A stretch of 64,000 nucleotides of DNA from Clarkia xantiana subsp. parviflora (GCA_036873135.1 JAPTYO010000018.1:12453503-12517502), one strand, 5' to 3'; positions 1 through 11,279 are shown, counted from the stretch's first letter. A program made the numbers and translations. Notes: generated by a model not told the origin, from the letters alone.

Positions 1-1284
1 GATCTTGATGATCCGGTGCTAACTCTTCCCCGTGACAAACGGAAGGGGGATGTTGATCCTGTATCTGCTAATGTTGCACCTACAGCTACTGGTGCTGACA
101 CTGCAGCCACTGACGTTGACGCTGCAGCTACTGACGCTGCTGGCACTGATACTAGCGCTTATGCTGACGCTGCAGCCACTGACACTGCAGCCACTGACGC
201 TGCTGCCACTGATGCTAACCAGGATAAGGCTCATGCTCTTATACGAGAGATCCCTTCTTATGATGACAGCATATACAGCCTTTTCGGACTTGGTCCTAAG
301 GCGTACCCTGAAGTTACGCATTCTTCTTACTTGTATGCTTATCTTGATGTTGTACTCTTCTTTCTTATTGATACACCACGCGCATCCGGAACCACATACT
401 ATCCTAAGATGTCTTGATGCGACCTCTCGGTGGTGACATTATCTATTCCGCTTAGATGCCTTTTGTTTCCACCAGAAGCTATTATTTTGGTCAATGATCC
501 CCCTTGGTGACCCCTGAGATCGGTGTTCGCATGATGAATGCTATTGTTGACCTCAACGATCGTAGGGCGTTACCTGACTCTGCTTTGACCGGGTTTCAGC
601 TTACTAACGGGGTGTTGTCTCGACATGCCCGTGTGTGTATACCTCTCTATTGTATTTTCATTACTAGACTTTCACTATCTAGCGTGTGCCTACCATTCTC
701 AAGCTGTCGCCGACGCGATCAACCTGGGCTTCTTCATGGTCGAGCTGACCGAGGAGGTCGATGTCCAGAGAACTGAGTTGGAGCAACTAATAGAGACTAT
801 TTGCATTATGAAGGAGAAGGCTTCCACCTTTTGCCCCTCCGAGCTTATTTAACAGGGTCGCATTGCATCCCTTGAAGACGTGGTCAGCCGACTTTGCAAG
901 GAGAAAGAATAGGAGGCCATAGCTGTATTCGAGCGCTTGGCGTAGGTACTTGCGAAGAACATTGCGAGGAGATTGTTCACAGTATCGCTCAGTATAAGGC
1001 ATCTCCCGAGTTTTGAAGTGGATGCCAAGGTGAAGTATCAGGTCATCATTGAGACCTATGGTGAAGATCTTGCTGCGAAGATATATGATATCAACCCTTT
1101 ACTTGGTTTCAATGAAGCCGGCCACTTTTTCGGATTTGCTTCCGCACACATAGCGGCGTTCTTTGGTGAGGATTCAACCCCTCCTATCGAAGGGAGGTGT
1201 GCTCCTTCTTCGACTTTCTCAAATAGGGCTGTGGATACTACTCCCTTGTGTGATGATGGCGGCGATGATGCTGCCGCTTCTTGA
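1..1284 (+). pseudogene. Z antisense gene (aORF), C-terminal half, degenerate
   Basis: Plus-strand gene antisense to Z gag-pol, entered in mid-gene. An acidic Ala/Thr/Asp linker (16-417) is followed by a block at about 504-620 reading TPEIGVRMMNAIVDLNDR. This aligns with LDPDVGLHLLNAMVPPGDR in A and LDPELALHLLAGSIPP in B. A pyrimidine-rich gap ending in AG near 702 looks like the intron that follows this block in A, B and D. The next part (about 703-1,284) is helical and coiled-coil-like, interrupted by TAA near 849 and TAG near 910 and 943, and ends in a 103-codon open stretch that stops at 1,284. The function of the family is unknown. The N-terminal domain and promoter lie outside the window. 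Confidence 0.6.
93..219. repeat. Short in-frame minisatellite in Z aORF linker
   Basis: Degenerate 12-15 bp units of the type GCTGACGCTGCAGCCACT. They encode an Ala/Thr/Asp-rich low-complexity tract and keep the frame open. Confidence 0.6.
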
Positions 1285-1798
1285 TTATTGGACTGACTAC
1301 CTTTATCACACTAGTAGATAGCCGCCCCTTCTATCCTTATCATGCAACTTTATGTGGAAACACTTTCTTTTGGGACTTAGGCATGCATGTCATCCATCTA
1401 TAGTTCATATCTTACCTGTTCAAGACATATGTAAATGTATGTTTATATAAGCATGAGTTGGATATCATACCATTGTTATTATGGATGCCCCATGCCTGCT
1501 AGGTTGTGTATGTTTACACTTCCTGTTGTAACCTTTTGTTCTTGAGGTTGTTAACACCATACCGATTGTATGCCGGATTTAGCATTGTAATACGCATGTA
1601 TTGCGAATATGATATGCTTCCTTATTCTTAGGACGCTATCTATCTTGTCGTGCCGGTGGAGTGCCAGACTTGACGTTCATCACATTCATTACCAATGGTA
1701 CCTGTATTATCAAGCTCACACATGCCCCTCTTGGTTGCTACCAAGGTATGGCGTTGTTTTGAGATGTTATCTATACTTGACGAAGACTACTTGCTTGT
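1285..1798. other. Z spacer after the aORF, no gene
   Basis: AT-rich non-coding sequence between the aORF stop and the tandem array. By position it is the 3' flank of the aORF on the plus strand and the region downstream of integrase on the minus strand. No ORF of interest is seen. Confidence 0.5.
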
Positions 1799-2285
1799 CG
1801 ATGCCTCGACATAGCATTGCTTGCAAGACGCTACTTCCGCTGTGTTGACACGTTTTGTGACCGCGTATCCGATGCCTCGAGATAGCGTTGTTGGCAATAC
1901 GCTACTTGCTTAATTTGTTGCGTTTTGACCACTTGCCTGGTGCCCTAGGGTAGTGTTATGGCAAGAGGTTACTTGCATAATTTGGTACGTTTTAAGCCGC
2001 TTACTCAATGCCTTGAGATAGCGTTATGGCGAGACGCAACTCGCGATTGCACTTTACCACTTTACTTGATGACTCAATATAACGTTGAGGTAAGACGTTA
2101 CTTGCTCGGTTTGGTACGTTTGAGCCACTTACTCGATGCCTCGAGATAGCGTTGTGGCAAGATGCTGCATGCAATCCTAACATGCTACTACATGTGTTAG
2201 TGCGTTTTCCGCCCCTTGATATCTTAAGACAAGGTGTTGTGGCAAGACACTTTTTGCGGTAGTGCAATGCGTTTTTTGATTGTAT
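1799..2285. repeat. Tandem array in Z spacer, about 68-bp unit, about 7 copies
   Basis: Units start near 1,801, 1,872, 1,941, 2,008, 2,069, 2,136 and 2,221 with variants of ATGCCTCGAGATAGCGTTG. Spacing is mostly 61-71 bp, with one of 85. Units are diverged from each other. The array lies between the aORF 3' end and the expected integrase end, the same position as the arrays in A, B and D. Confidence 0.8.
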
Positions 2286-3487
2286 GACCGTTACTTGGCT
2301 TTTCCGAAGTAAAGTCGCGATGGTATCGACTCCACCATAGTGGTTTATCCGTTACTTGATTTTCTCAAGCTTACATTTTGGCGAGGCGAAACTCGCATGG
2401 TATTTAGTGCTTTGGGGCGTGTAGGCGTCACTCCGTTATTGTGGGGTTTGCCTCTTCATCGGTATAGCCAGCGGTCGCGAAAACATAACTATCCGTGGTA
2501 GTGTCACTACTACTTAAAAAGACTGGACTTAGTGATATTCAAAATATCTCCTCATAGTTGGTTCCTGAGGATTAAAGGCAATCACATCACATAAGTGGCT
2601 GTGTCGCCGTAGGATCCGGGATGATACCTGGTTTTCACTTTCCAGGTACCTGGTGCTATCATATCATCCTGACCCCAACTCAGAGGAGTTGTGATCGTGA
2701 GATTGGTCTTTGCCAGTCACGCCACTTTGAATCTGCACCCTAAGGTACAGCGACCGCTGACTTGGTGTTGGTTCCAAGTGCGACGCCTTAAGTAGTTCCC
2801 TAAGGCACAGCTATCATGGAATTGGTAGTAATTCCAACCATGATGCTTGAATAAAACTGCTAGGTGATCAACCCAGGACAGGTTGGAGGTTGTATGTAAC
2901 CTTGATGGACGCATGCGTTGTTGTATAGATATCACTACTTTGTTTTTTTCCATAGTATAGTGTGTAAGAGATGCGACCTGGTCTTCCCTTTATATAGTCG
3001 TCGTAAATCAGAGGTCACTTTACGGGCTTGCTCATCTTCATGAGGTTGCCCTTACTTGGTAATTTTACCATAGTAGGGTATGAGTTGTGCTAGTAGGTCG
3101 CCTTCGACAATTAGATAATTTTTTGTAGGTCATAAGTCGTTGTAAGACTAGCCTATCCATATAGTACCACCCATACTTCGCGTTGTTCCTGAAGTAGGAC
3201 GTGTATTGTGACATGCAAGTCTTTTGAAGATTCTTTGACAATGAATCAAGATGTTAGCTAAAACATACTATGTGATTACGCATCTTCATGTAGGACTATC
3301 TTGTCCACTATATTGTCCATTAGGACTAGTGTATCAATGTGACTGGGCTGAACTATTCGATCCTTGTACTGGGTTCGATTAGTTCATTCCGTTCTAGCTA
3401 TATTCAATTCGACGAGATCATACTATGCGAACTGGATCCTTGGTTCGCTTAGCCTGTTATCTTCGCATTGCTTTTTCTCATAGGGGT
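2286..3487. other. Degenerate Z interior left of insertion A
   Basis: No recognisable coding sequence on either strand. By position it should derive from the 3' part of Z pol. It ends with GGGGT, the target duplicated by A. Confidence 0.5.
3483..3487. repeat. Left target-site duplication of A (GGGGT)
   Basis: GGGGT directly left of the A 3' LTR. An identical copy is at 27,133-27,137. Confidence 0.9.
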
Positions 3488-4392
3488 TGTTGGGTTTTGA
3501 TCTCCGGATGAAGCTCGAACCCGACCGTCTGCGCGTTCGACCCTGCAATAAGGGACAAACCAGGCTTGTGCCCGGTAATCCCCCTCTGAAGCTTAAGTCA
3601 GAACTCAGAATATAATGTCTAAGAACTGATATGTATTATAGTTTCAATCAAAACGTCAAGAATGAGAAGAGATATGAAATTATATTTATAGGGAATGAAA
3701 TATATGGAAACTGGCCCATACATTTATGGTGCACCGATACCTTAGTATGGAAAGTGGTATATGCACACTTTCCTTTTTGGAGAGGGGATCACTTATTTAC
3801 TTTCGGGACAATGTGGCTTCTTCTTGGGGAAGATGCGAACCCGAACCCTTATGTCCAGTTAGTCCTTCGTTTTATAAACAGAGAGGACGAGACGACTTCT
3901 CCTTATGGAGAGAGTCGTTTCTTGTTCCGCGGAGGAGGGACGATTCCTTCTCTAAGGAGAGGATCGTCTCTCCCTCATGGGAGAGGGGACGATCCCCTCT
4001 CTTGGAAAGGGTCTTTCCTCTCTCTTGGGAGAGGGAACGATCCCCTCTCCAGGAGAGGGTCGTCCCTCTCTCCTGGGAGAGGGGACGATCCCCTCTCTCC
4101 AGTCCTGGGAGAGGGGACGATCCCCTCTCTCCTGGGAGAGGGGACGATCCCCTCTCCTGGAGAGGGTCGTCCCTCACTCTTTGGAGAGGAGACGATCCCC
4201 TCTCCTGGTGAGGGTCGTCCCCTTCTCCTTGAAGAGGGGACGATCCCCTCTCTTAAAGAGGGTTGTCCCCCTCTCCTTGGAGAGGGTCGTCCCCCTCTCG
4301 TGGAGAGGGTTTGTTTTACCTTTGTCCGTCTAGAGGGTCTTCTAGCCCGATTAGCGGATATTACTATCTGGTTCTTAGACCGATATCCATCA
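3488..4392 (-). repeat. A 3' LTR
   Basis: Bounded by TGTTGGG and ATATCCATCA, 905 bp. It matches 26,311-27,132 throughout. The 83-bp length difference lies mainly in the internal GACGATCCC repeat array. A minus-strand TATA motif (CCTATAAATATA) is at 3,681-3,693. Confidence 0.95.
3970..4315. repeat. U3 repeat array of the A 3' LTR
   Basis: About seven degenerate units of roughly 45-55 bp around GAGAGGGGACGATCCCCTCTC, whose arms GAGAGGGGA and TCCCCTCTC flank a CGA centre. The array lies upstream of the TATA motif relative to element transcription, so it is in U3. The other LTR has the same array with fewer units (about 26,800-27,050). The long ORFs crossing it are repeat artefacts. Confidence 0.85.
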
Positions 4393-5648
4393 CTTGCCCC
4401 TGAGGCTGATGTAGACTTTGTCTGCATTAGGCTCTATCATGTAACAAAATTTCATCAAATATCTATCTTTCCCGAAATAAGTTTATAAAAATATACGATA
4501 ATTTCTTGACATGTCGTTCCTCTTTAGAAACCTTTACTTATTTTCAGTATCTGTCAATATTTATGTGTAAATGGGTTTTTCTCTTTTAATTCCGTCCTTT
4601 AGATTGAGGAGATCCAATGGTCTAGATTAAAACCCTAGCCACATCTCCAACTTGAAGGATATATATATACCATTTTTTACATTGCCTCCATTCACTTTCA
4701 CCACTCTTCACAAAATTACTTTCTTTCCCTCTAGAGTTTTTCTCTCAAGTAAGGAGAAGGAGTGAAAAGGAGAAGTCCGGCCGGTGGTGTTGTCGCCACT
4801 GTGTGGGGGTCGTCTTCGTCGAAGGAGGAGTCGTCTTCGTCGAAGGAGCTGTTGTTGGGGGGTCGTCCGACCGAGACGATCCGTTGTCCCAGCGTGGAGG
4901 TCGTCCCGGCGAAGGAGCTGCTGCTGGGGGGTCGTCCGACCGAGACGCTCCGTCGCCATATCGTGGAGGTGAGGTCCTCCTGGAGATCGTCCGACTGGGA
5001 GGATCGTTTGAGAAGTCTGACTGAGAGGCTGGGATCGTCTGGGATCGTCCGGCTAAAGGATCTGTTGGGATCGTCCAGCTGGGGGAATCGTCCGACCGGA
5101 AGTCCTCTTGGGCTGTCAAGGTCGTCCGTCCGATGTACCGAGCTGGTGGGCAAGTGGGTAAGACCCCTTTGGCTCTAAAATTTGCTTTTAATTACCAAAT
5201 TGGTGACATATCTTGATGCCTTTACTTTTAATGCCTGAAACATGTATAGCTGTCTAATTGAAATTGACCGTATTACCACCCTTATGAGTGTTTATCAATT
5301 GGATTGCCTAAAAGTTACAACTTCCAATGTGTAGTCATAATTTTGAATATATGGTTACACATGTTTAGTTATTCTCGAACTATTTGTAAAGTTGTGAGGA
5401 CTATGCCCCCGAGCAAAATTTTGTGAAGTAACATAAACGTGATATATATTAAATCCAAAAGATAAACGAATTTAGTATGTCTTAGCAAATTTTGTTGGGT
5501 GTTGTAGGTTGGGAGTAATGCCTTCGTCAAGCTAAGTGTGAAGTTTGATCATTCCGGAGGTGTAGGAGACCGTTCATCAAATTTCTGGTCGAGGCGACAC
5601 CCTAAATCTTCCTAACTTTTCACTGCCTTCTTGCTATACAGTAAGACC
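4393..5648 (+). other. A region between 3' LTR and aORF: PPT, aORF promoter and leader
   Basis: On the minus strand the first bases are the purine-rich tract CTCAGGGGCAAG (4,393-4,404), the likely polypurine tract. On the plus strand a TATA-like stretch at 4,661-4,670 precedes a pyrimidine-rich leader. Bases 4,800-5,130 hold GTCGTC-rich repeats. GTAAGA near 5,158 and CTATACAG ending near 5,640 could delimit a leader intron just before the aORF ATG. Splicing is inferred only. Confidence 0.5.
4660..4670 (+). promoter_or_regulatory. Putative TATA box of the A antisense gene
   Basis: TATATATA at 4,662-4,669, about 75 bp before a pyrimidine-rich leader and about 980 bp upstream of the aORF ATG. 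A TATA box in the corresponding place in B supports it. Confidence 0.45.
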
Positions 5649-6827
5649 ATGGGTGAGTCTTCTTCCTCTAGGAACTTTTTCATTCCCCCGGATTTGAAAC
5701 GAAACAGGCTTGTTAGTGTAAATTATGAAGAGGCTGTGGAGCTTTTGAATGTGGACGGTACTTTTAAATGTCGAAACCCTGTTGGAGTCAAACATCCTCG
5801 AGGTGAGGAACCTATCAACGAACCTCGCGAAGGAGAATCTGTTGTTTACTTAGCCCAGGTCCATGCGGGACTTCGTTTTCCCTATTGTTCTGAGCTCTTA
5901 GAGGCATGTTCTTATTGGGGAGTAGCTCCTACTCAATTGACTCCTCATGCTATTAGGATGTGGGTAGGCTTTCGTATACTTTGTGCGACTCATTCCTGGA
6001 GGTATTCCTTGAACTTGTTCCGACTGTTTCACACATTCACTACTCATGGTAATAGTAAAGTTGGAACAGTATCTTGCCGTCTTCCTACATTCGCGGATAG
6101 ATTAAACACTCGGATGAAGGCTCCACCTCTCTCTTGGACCTCGGGTGAATATATCGTTCTCAAGCATCCGAATGACAATGCGAAGTGGAAGGAATACTAT
6201 TTCCTTTGTGAGGATGGGGGTGTGCCTTGGAAAATCCGTCCTCGTTTTCGAGAAAATTCGGTTCTCTATCACGAGTTGTCCTCTGAGGAGAAGGAGACTC
6301 TGTCTCTTATCCATGCCTTTCACAGTTGTCCTGATTTTACTCCCTATGATTCCCAATTAACTGACGAGGACTCTTTATCTAGAGCGAGCATTCGAGCTTT
6401 ATTACCTACTTCTTCGGTATGATTTCTATTACTCTAATAGACTCTTAGTTCCTGCGTAGGAGGGATTGCTGATGATTTCATACCGCAGGAGGTTGCTAGG
6501 AAAAAACGAAAGGAGAAATCTATTGCAGATAAGGGAAATCCTACAACCGTTGCCTCGAAGCCCTCCGGAGCACCTACTGATGACGCTTCTTCTGGTCCTA
6601 AATTGAAGAAAGCTCGCTTCTCTCAGTATGAAGCTTCTGGTTCCCGTCCTTCTAGTGATAACCATATATTTTGTCTCTGTTGTCTAGATATGTCTTTTAT
6701 TATATCATGCTCTAAGGATACTCTTCCCTTGTTATTTTGATTTTGAATTGCAGGTTCCAAAAAGAAGGTGGATGCCAAGTCCGACAAGGGAAACGGTGTC
6801 GCTCTCCCTAAGGCAATTACTACCCTG
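5649..6827 (+). pseudogene. A antisense gene (aORF), N-terminal part, cut by insertion of B
   Basis: Starts at ATG 5,649 (MGESSSSRNF) and is open to 6,416. It resembles the plant family annotated as putative gypsy-type transposon (Pfam Transposase_28 style); this is recognition from memory, not a search. Landmarks: EGESVVYLAQVHAGLRFPYC near residues 65-85, LTPHAIRMWVGFRILC near 103-118, WKEYYFLCEDGGVPW near 180-195, then an acidic end. The reading frame meets GTATGA at 6,417. A 43-bp GT...AG segment follows, then a Lys/Arg-rich stretch (VARKKRKEKS) typical of a nuclear signal, another probable intron (acceptor near 6,752) and a second basic stretch. B then interrupts it at 6,827. The gene resumes at 18,280. 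It is antisense to A gag-pol. Molecular role unknown. Confidence 0.75.
6823..6827. repeat. Left target-site duplication of B (CCCTG)
   Basis: CCCTG directly left of the B 3' LTR. An identical copy is at 18,275-18,279. Confidence 0.95.
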
Positions 6828-7585
6828 TGTTGGATCACGGGCGAAGCTCCGTTACGTCCTTGACGGAAAGCTTGGACTCCTGGGCTCCGCGTAATCCTGC
6901 AAAAGGGGATGACCTGGGTGGTGACCCAGAATCCCTCTCCGATGCTTAAATGAGTATATGATCAATGGGGTGGCAGCAATAATCTAAGTGCGTATTAGAT
7001 AATGTGTTTTCTGAGGTAACTTCCTCCTTTATATAGGAGGGGAAGTTACTCAGTTACCTGTGACCGTGATTGGCTATTTTTCCCATGATTCCGCATATCT
7101 CGCAACGATTCCATATATCTCGTTCAGGATTCCATATATCTCGCCCCACGCTCCGCGTATCTTGCCCACTCTCCGAGTATCTCGGGCACGCCCTGCGTAT
7201 CTCGGGGGAGTTTATCTATATCTTTAACCGTCTTCCCACTACTCTATCTAGTAGGCGGTTTCTCGGTCTTATCCTCTGATCACAAGTCCCAACTTCTGTC
7301 GGGGACTCCAGGGTTGTCTTCATTCTAGGTCACCATCCAGGACCCTTTGTCTCACGAGACAGGTCCAGCCTCCGCGGGGCTTTATTATCGGAGCCTTTAC
7401 TAAGGCATATCAGGGCCTACTCAGAGGCTTCACGTCGGGAGCATTCAGCTCATGTATCGGGACCGCTGAAGTCGGGACCTTTCGTACTGGGCCTCTGAGC
7501 CTTCCAGGCTTTTCACGAGGTCCACTGGACCTACTCGCCGTCCATTGGCTGTTAACGGGGCTAACGATTACATCGGAACCCATCA
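6828..7585 (-). repeat. B 3' LTR
   Basis: TGTTGGATCACGG ... GAACCCATCA, 758 bp, about 98.3 percent identical to 17,516-18,274. A minus-strand TATA box (CTATATAAAG) is at 7,027-7,036. U3 repeats with a 20-21 bp period (ending TATCTCG) lie at about 7,080-7,210. Confidence 0.97.
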
Positions 7586-7597
7586 TTTGCCCCCAAG
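7586..7597 (-). promoter_or_regulatory. B polypurine tract
   Basis: Minus strand reads CTTGGGGGCAAA directly before the 3' LTR start. D has GGGGGGCAAG in the same place and A has CAGGGGCAAG. Confidence 0.75.
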
Positions 7598-8186
7598 ACA
7601 TGGGGGACTTTTAGTCCATCGTGTCTTCTAGTTCAGATCTTCCGACCTACCGTCGGAGGCCTTTATGTCCACGCCTCCCGATACTGCCGTCGGAGGCTTT
7701 TGTCTTCAGGCCTCTTGATACCTCAATCGGAGGCTTTTGCCTTGCGCGTGGTTGTCGTATGACAGAGTTTCTTACTCATGATTACCTTGGGCCCACTAGA
7801 CTCTATGGGAAGTTGCCAAATCCGAGGAGACTCCTCGGTTACTGTAGCATTAAATGCTAGGGATTGTGAAACGACACTTAAATCGGCGTGACTGTTGCTT
7901 TCTGAAAAGGCCCTTATTACGTCACCCCGTCTCTTCCGTACCGTTCCTCAGTCTTCGACGATCAAGATTAAATCGTTTCGTCTTCAACGGTCCAGATTAA
8001 GTCCGTCCAGTTTGTCCTTTTGCTTATAAAAGCCAGAACCCTGGCATTATTCACTTCTTCTCCATCCTCTTAATTTCTGCCATTCTTACACTCGAAGCTT
8101 CTCCTCCAAGTTCCTTCTGCTGTTCAAGTGATTCAAGGCCTTCAATCTTCCGATCCTTCTTCATCTTCTTTCAGCAATCATCCATC
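7598..8186 (+). other. B region between PPT and antisense gene: promoter and leader
   Basis: Contains short repeats of the type CGTCGGAGGCCTTT (7,650-7,740), a TATA box at 8,025-8,030 and a C/T-rich leader (8,055-8,186) typical of a plant 5' UTR. No ORF of interest is seen. Confidence 0.55.
8025..8032 (+). promoter_or_regulatory. Putative TATA box of the B antisense gene
   Basis: TATAAAAG at 8,025-8,032, followed about 30 bp later by a pyrimidine-rich leader and ATG at 8,187. It reads opposite to the LTR promoter. Confidence 0.6.
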
Positions 8187-10889
8187 ATGTCTGGTAAGGA
8201 TTTTCTTCTCTGCTTTCATGGCTTGCTGATGTTTGCTCTTCTTTTCTCAAATCTTTCTTGTTTGTAACCGTTTTTAGACGAAGCTAGTTCTGAGGCTAGG
8301 ACCCCTTTCACCTTTGAACTCGCTGTCAATGAGATTTTTGAGACCTCATATGAGGTTGCCCTTCGAGAGGGGTGCATTACCTCGGATTGGGAACCTCGTT
8401 TCCCCTATGAGTCTCAGCCTGCTGTCAAGAGGAAGCATATCGTCACGCGTCCTCGAGCGGGAGAAGTGTTCATCTCCGTCGGACAGATAAGCGCGGGGAT
8501 TCGATTCCCCTTATGCGGGAACCTGGTGGAGATGTGCAATTTCTACAAGACGCACCTTTGTACCTTCTCTCCACACGCCATCCGCGTGTGGAATGCCTTC
8601 CAGCTTCTATGCCTCCGCCAGCAGTGGACGTACAGTCTACTGCTCTTCCGCACGGAATGAAGTGCAATAAGGCTGGTGTCTGCTCCTTCTCCCCCCGACT
8701 CCCCAAGTGGACAAAGGAACAACTTTCACGTTTCGGCTGGGACAGCGAGACTTGGAAGTTCCACAAGAATCGGGTGTTGATTCGCGATTCGGGGTCGGAT
8801 AACAGTGGGTGGAAGAAGTATTATTTCTTCATCCAAAATAGCTCTGTCCCCTGGCCCCGATGGGAGGTCGTGGCGGACCCTGCCCCCAAGCTCGAGGTCT
8901 ACAGCGAGGATGATCTCAACACACTCCAACTGGTTCAGCTTTACCGTTGGGGGGACTCCTTCATACCCCTTGACGCCAACAAGCTCATGGAGAAGGACTT
9001 GATTCACATCGGAGTCCGGCTCCTCGATTCTGTTTCCAAAGATTTAGTCATCTGGGTAATTCTTCTAACCACTCTGTTTTTTATTTTTGCAGCCAAGAAG
9101 GCTTCTCTGCTGACTGATCTCATGTTGAAGCAGGGCGAGACTGATGCCGTCCCAAGTGGTTCCAAGAGGAAGCGAAAGTCGCTGAAGAAGGGAGCCTCTT
9201 CTTCCGCCACTCCTTCTGCTGCCCCTCCGACCGAGGAGCAGGTCGTGGCCAAGCGAGCCAGGAGGGAGGAAATTGACCAGGCCTTCGGGGTCACTACCGC
9301 CGAGGAAGGTAAGCGTGTCCGTCGTGCTATTAAAAGATATATGAAACTGGTTCCCAAGGAGTTTATCCCCGCTGATCGGGAAACGCGGGTTCGAGAAATC
9401 AAGTACATCCTTCGAGGAGAAATCCCCCGCGTTCTCAAGGCGGGATATTACAACATCTTTGGAAAGAACCAACACCTCGATCGTCAAATCATCTGGTGCC
9501 CGAAGGATACTCTTCCTGAATTTATTCGTCCCGCCACCGCAGGTCCAGCGGAGGCTGCCACTCCGAGGCGAGCTGCTACTCCAACCCGGGCCACGACTCC
9601 ACCGGCGCCGGTGACGGAGGGAACCCCGACGGAAGCTTAGTTCCGTCAGGTGACTGATTTGGAGGCTTCTCCTTCCTCAGAGGAGCCCGCTGAAGGTGGC
9701 CTGCTCCGCCGCAAGTCAAGTCGGAGCATCCTGAGGCCCGTCGTGGAGGATGTGTCCCGGAGTCCTCCTCCCGAGCTCCGCACTCCGACTCCCGAGCCAC
9801 CGGCCGAGGTGGCTCCTCCAGCTGAAAGTTCCGGGGCCATCCCCCCTCTCCCCGTGGATGAAAATCTATACAAGATTTTCACCCCCGACCAGGGGACGAT
9901 GCCTTGGAACCCGATCGAGTCTCTCCGAGGGGTTCCGCTCCAGCGGGGAAACCTTGATCCTGAATTGGCCCTGCATCTGCTGGCGGGGTCAATTCCTCCA
10001 GCCTTGAGGCGGCCCATATCCTTGGCGCGGGAGGATATCGAGGAGGAGCTCCGTGTTATGGCCATCCGTCGGATGGAGGTAAAACTTTTACCTTTGCTGT
10101 ATTTTCGTCATTATTCTTTGCTTTCGATCATCGGATTCTAATGCTTTTTTCCTTCCATCTTAGGAAACCACGGACCAGCAGCGCTGCTTCGGCTTCATCC
10201 TGGCTCTCCAGGGTGCTTTGGAGGAAGCTCGAGCTACGTCGGACCCCGACGCGTTAGCCAAGCTCCAGGTGGACCTCGACGAGGCGGTGGCGGCCAGGAA
10301 CAAGATGGCCAAGGAGAAAACTCTCCATGACGAGATGGCTTCGGGCCTGCTCAAGCAGGTTCAGGATCATGAAGCTGTCATGCGTCGGGAGCGGAAGATG
10401 GTCCAGGCGGATAATCAGCGGCACGAGTTGGAGAGGAGGCAGCTTATCCACGAGAAAGGTGTTCTCGCGGAGGCTCTTGCAGAGGCCAAGGCGGGGCTCG
10501 AGGCCAAACTTGCTGAGGCCAAGGCCCAGGGCCACGAGGAAGGTCGCCTGCAGGGTCGCGAGGAGGGTCGTCTACAAGGCCGCGAGGAGTACCGGAATTC
10601 TGAAGACTTCAAGGTGGCTGCTGTAGGGTTCTGCAAGTCCGAGGTGGAGAACGTCCTGTTCAATGCCGTCGAAGAACTCTACACAGCCTACGAGGATTCC
10701 ATCGACTTCAAGAAGTCCGAGACTCTCGCTCCTTTCGCGGAGAAGTACTTCAACCTCCCAGCGGAGAGTGAAGAGACTGATGCCGTGGACCCGACTTCGC
10801 GGACCGCGGAGCCTTCTGCCCAGGCCCCTCCGAACCTTGCTCCCTCCAACGCTGCTGAGGACCCTTCTTCCAACAAGGACCAAGCTTAA
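8187..10889 (+). pseudogene. B antisense gene (aORF), multi-exon, two lesions
   Basis: Exon 1 is ATGTCTG (8,187-8,193). An 84-bp GT-AG intron (8,194-8,277) leads in frame to exon 2, encoding MSDEASSEARTPF. Exon 2 carries the N-terminal domain (EVFISVGQISAGIRFPLC, FSPHAIRVWNAFQLLC), a frameshift near 8,655, then WKKYYFFIQNSSVPWP, a Lys/Arg-rich tract (SGSKRKRKSLKKG) and one TAG at 9,638-9,640 with the frame open on both sides. The conserved block LDPELALHLLAGSIPP follows. An 85-bp intron (10,079-10,163) joins phase 0 to phase 0. The last exon (to 10,889) is a long charged coiled coil with GREE repeats and an EEYRNSEDF motif, ending in an acidic Pro/Ala tail. It is antisense to gag-pol. The family resembles Transposase_28 proteins; function unknown, nuclear location inferred from the basic tract. 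Confidence 0.8.
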
Positions 10890-11091
10890 TACTCTATCTT
10901 TCAGTCCTTGTAGTTTTTCTCCTTGATCTTTTGTATCGGACCTCTTTGTCCTTCGAGCCTTTATATAAGAAATTTCTTCCAACTATTATTTGCGCTATTT
11001 AAAGCGACTTTAGACTCGTTACTTGGAACGTTCTGATGCACCATTTAAGATGACTTAATACGTCCTCCCGACGCTTTACTCGAGACTTTGC
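10890..11091. other. B spacer after the aORF
   Basis: Short AT-rich 3' flank of the antisense gene, leading into the tandem arrays. No gene is seen. Confidence 0.5.
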
Positions 11092-11255
11092 CACTTAAGG
11101 TTTTTCGTCTTATCGGGACTTCACCACTTAAGGTTTCTCATCCAATCGGGATTTCACCACTTAAGGTTTCTCATCAAATCGGGACTTCACCACTTAAGGT
11201 TTCTCATCCAATCGGGACTTCACCACTTAAGGTTTCTCATCCCTGCCTTTCAAGG
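11092..11255. repeat. B spacer array 1: 33-bp unit, 5 copies
   Basis: CTTAAGG recurs at 11,094, 11,127, 11,160, 11,193 and 11,226, exactly 33 bp apart. Units read CACTTAAGGTTTCTCATCC plus 14 bp and are nearly identical. Because 33 is a multiple of three, a short ORF stays open across them; I do not regard it as a gene. Confidence 0.9.
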
Positions 11256-11279
11256 CCATTTTCCACATCACTTGAGATG

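Noticed and set aside
504..776. Host gene at the left end of the window
   Set aside because: The readable block matches the aORF block of A and B, so it belongs to Z.
3631..4488. 285-codon plus-strand ORF over the A 3' LTR (and a 313-codon one at 26,454-27,395)
   Set aside because: Open only because of the GACGATCCC repeats; the same LTR sequence explains both and no domain is seen.
9056..9092. Transmembrane segment VIWVILLTTLFFIFA in the B aORF
   Set aside because: Coincides with the short pyrimidine-rich GT...AG segment seen in A and D, so likely a translated intron-like stretch rather than a membrane helix.
11092..11255. CRISPR-like regular repeats
   Set aside because: Direct tandem repeats without unique spacers, inside a plant retrotransposon.
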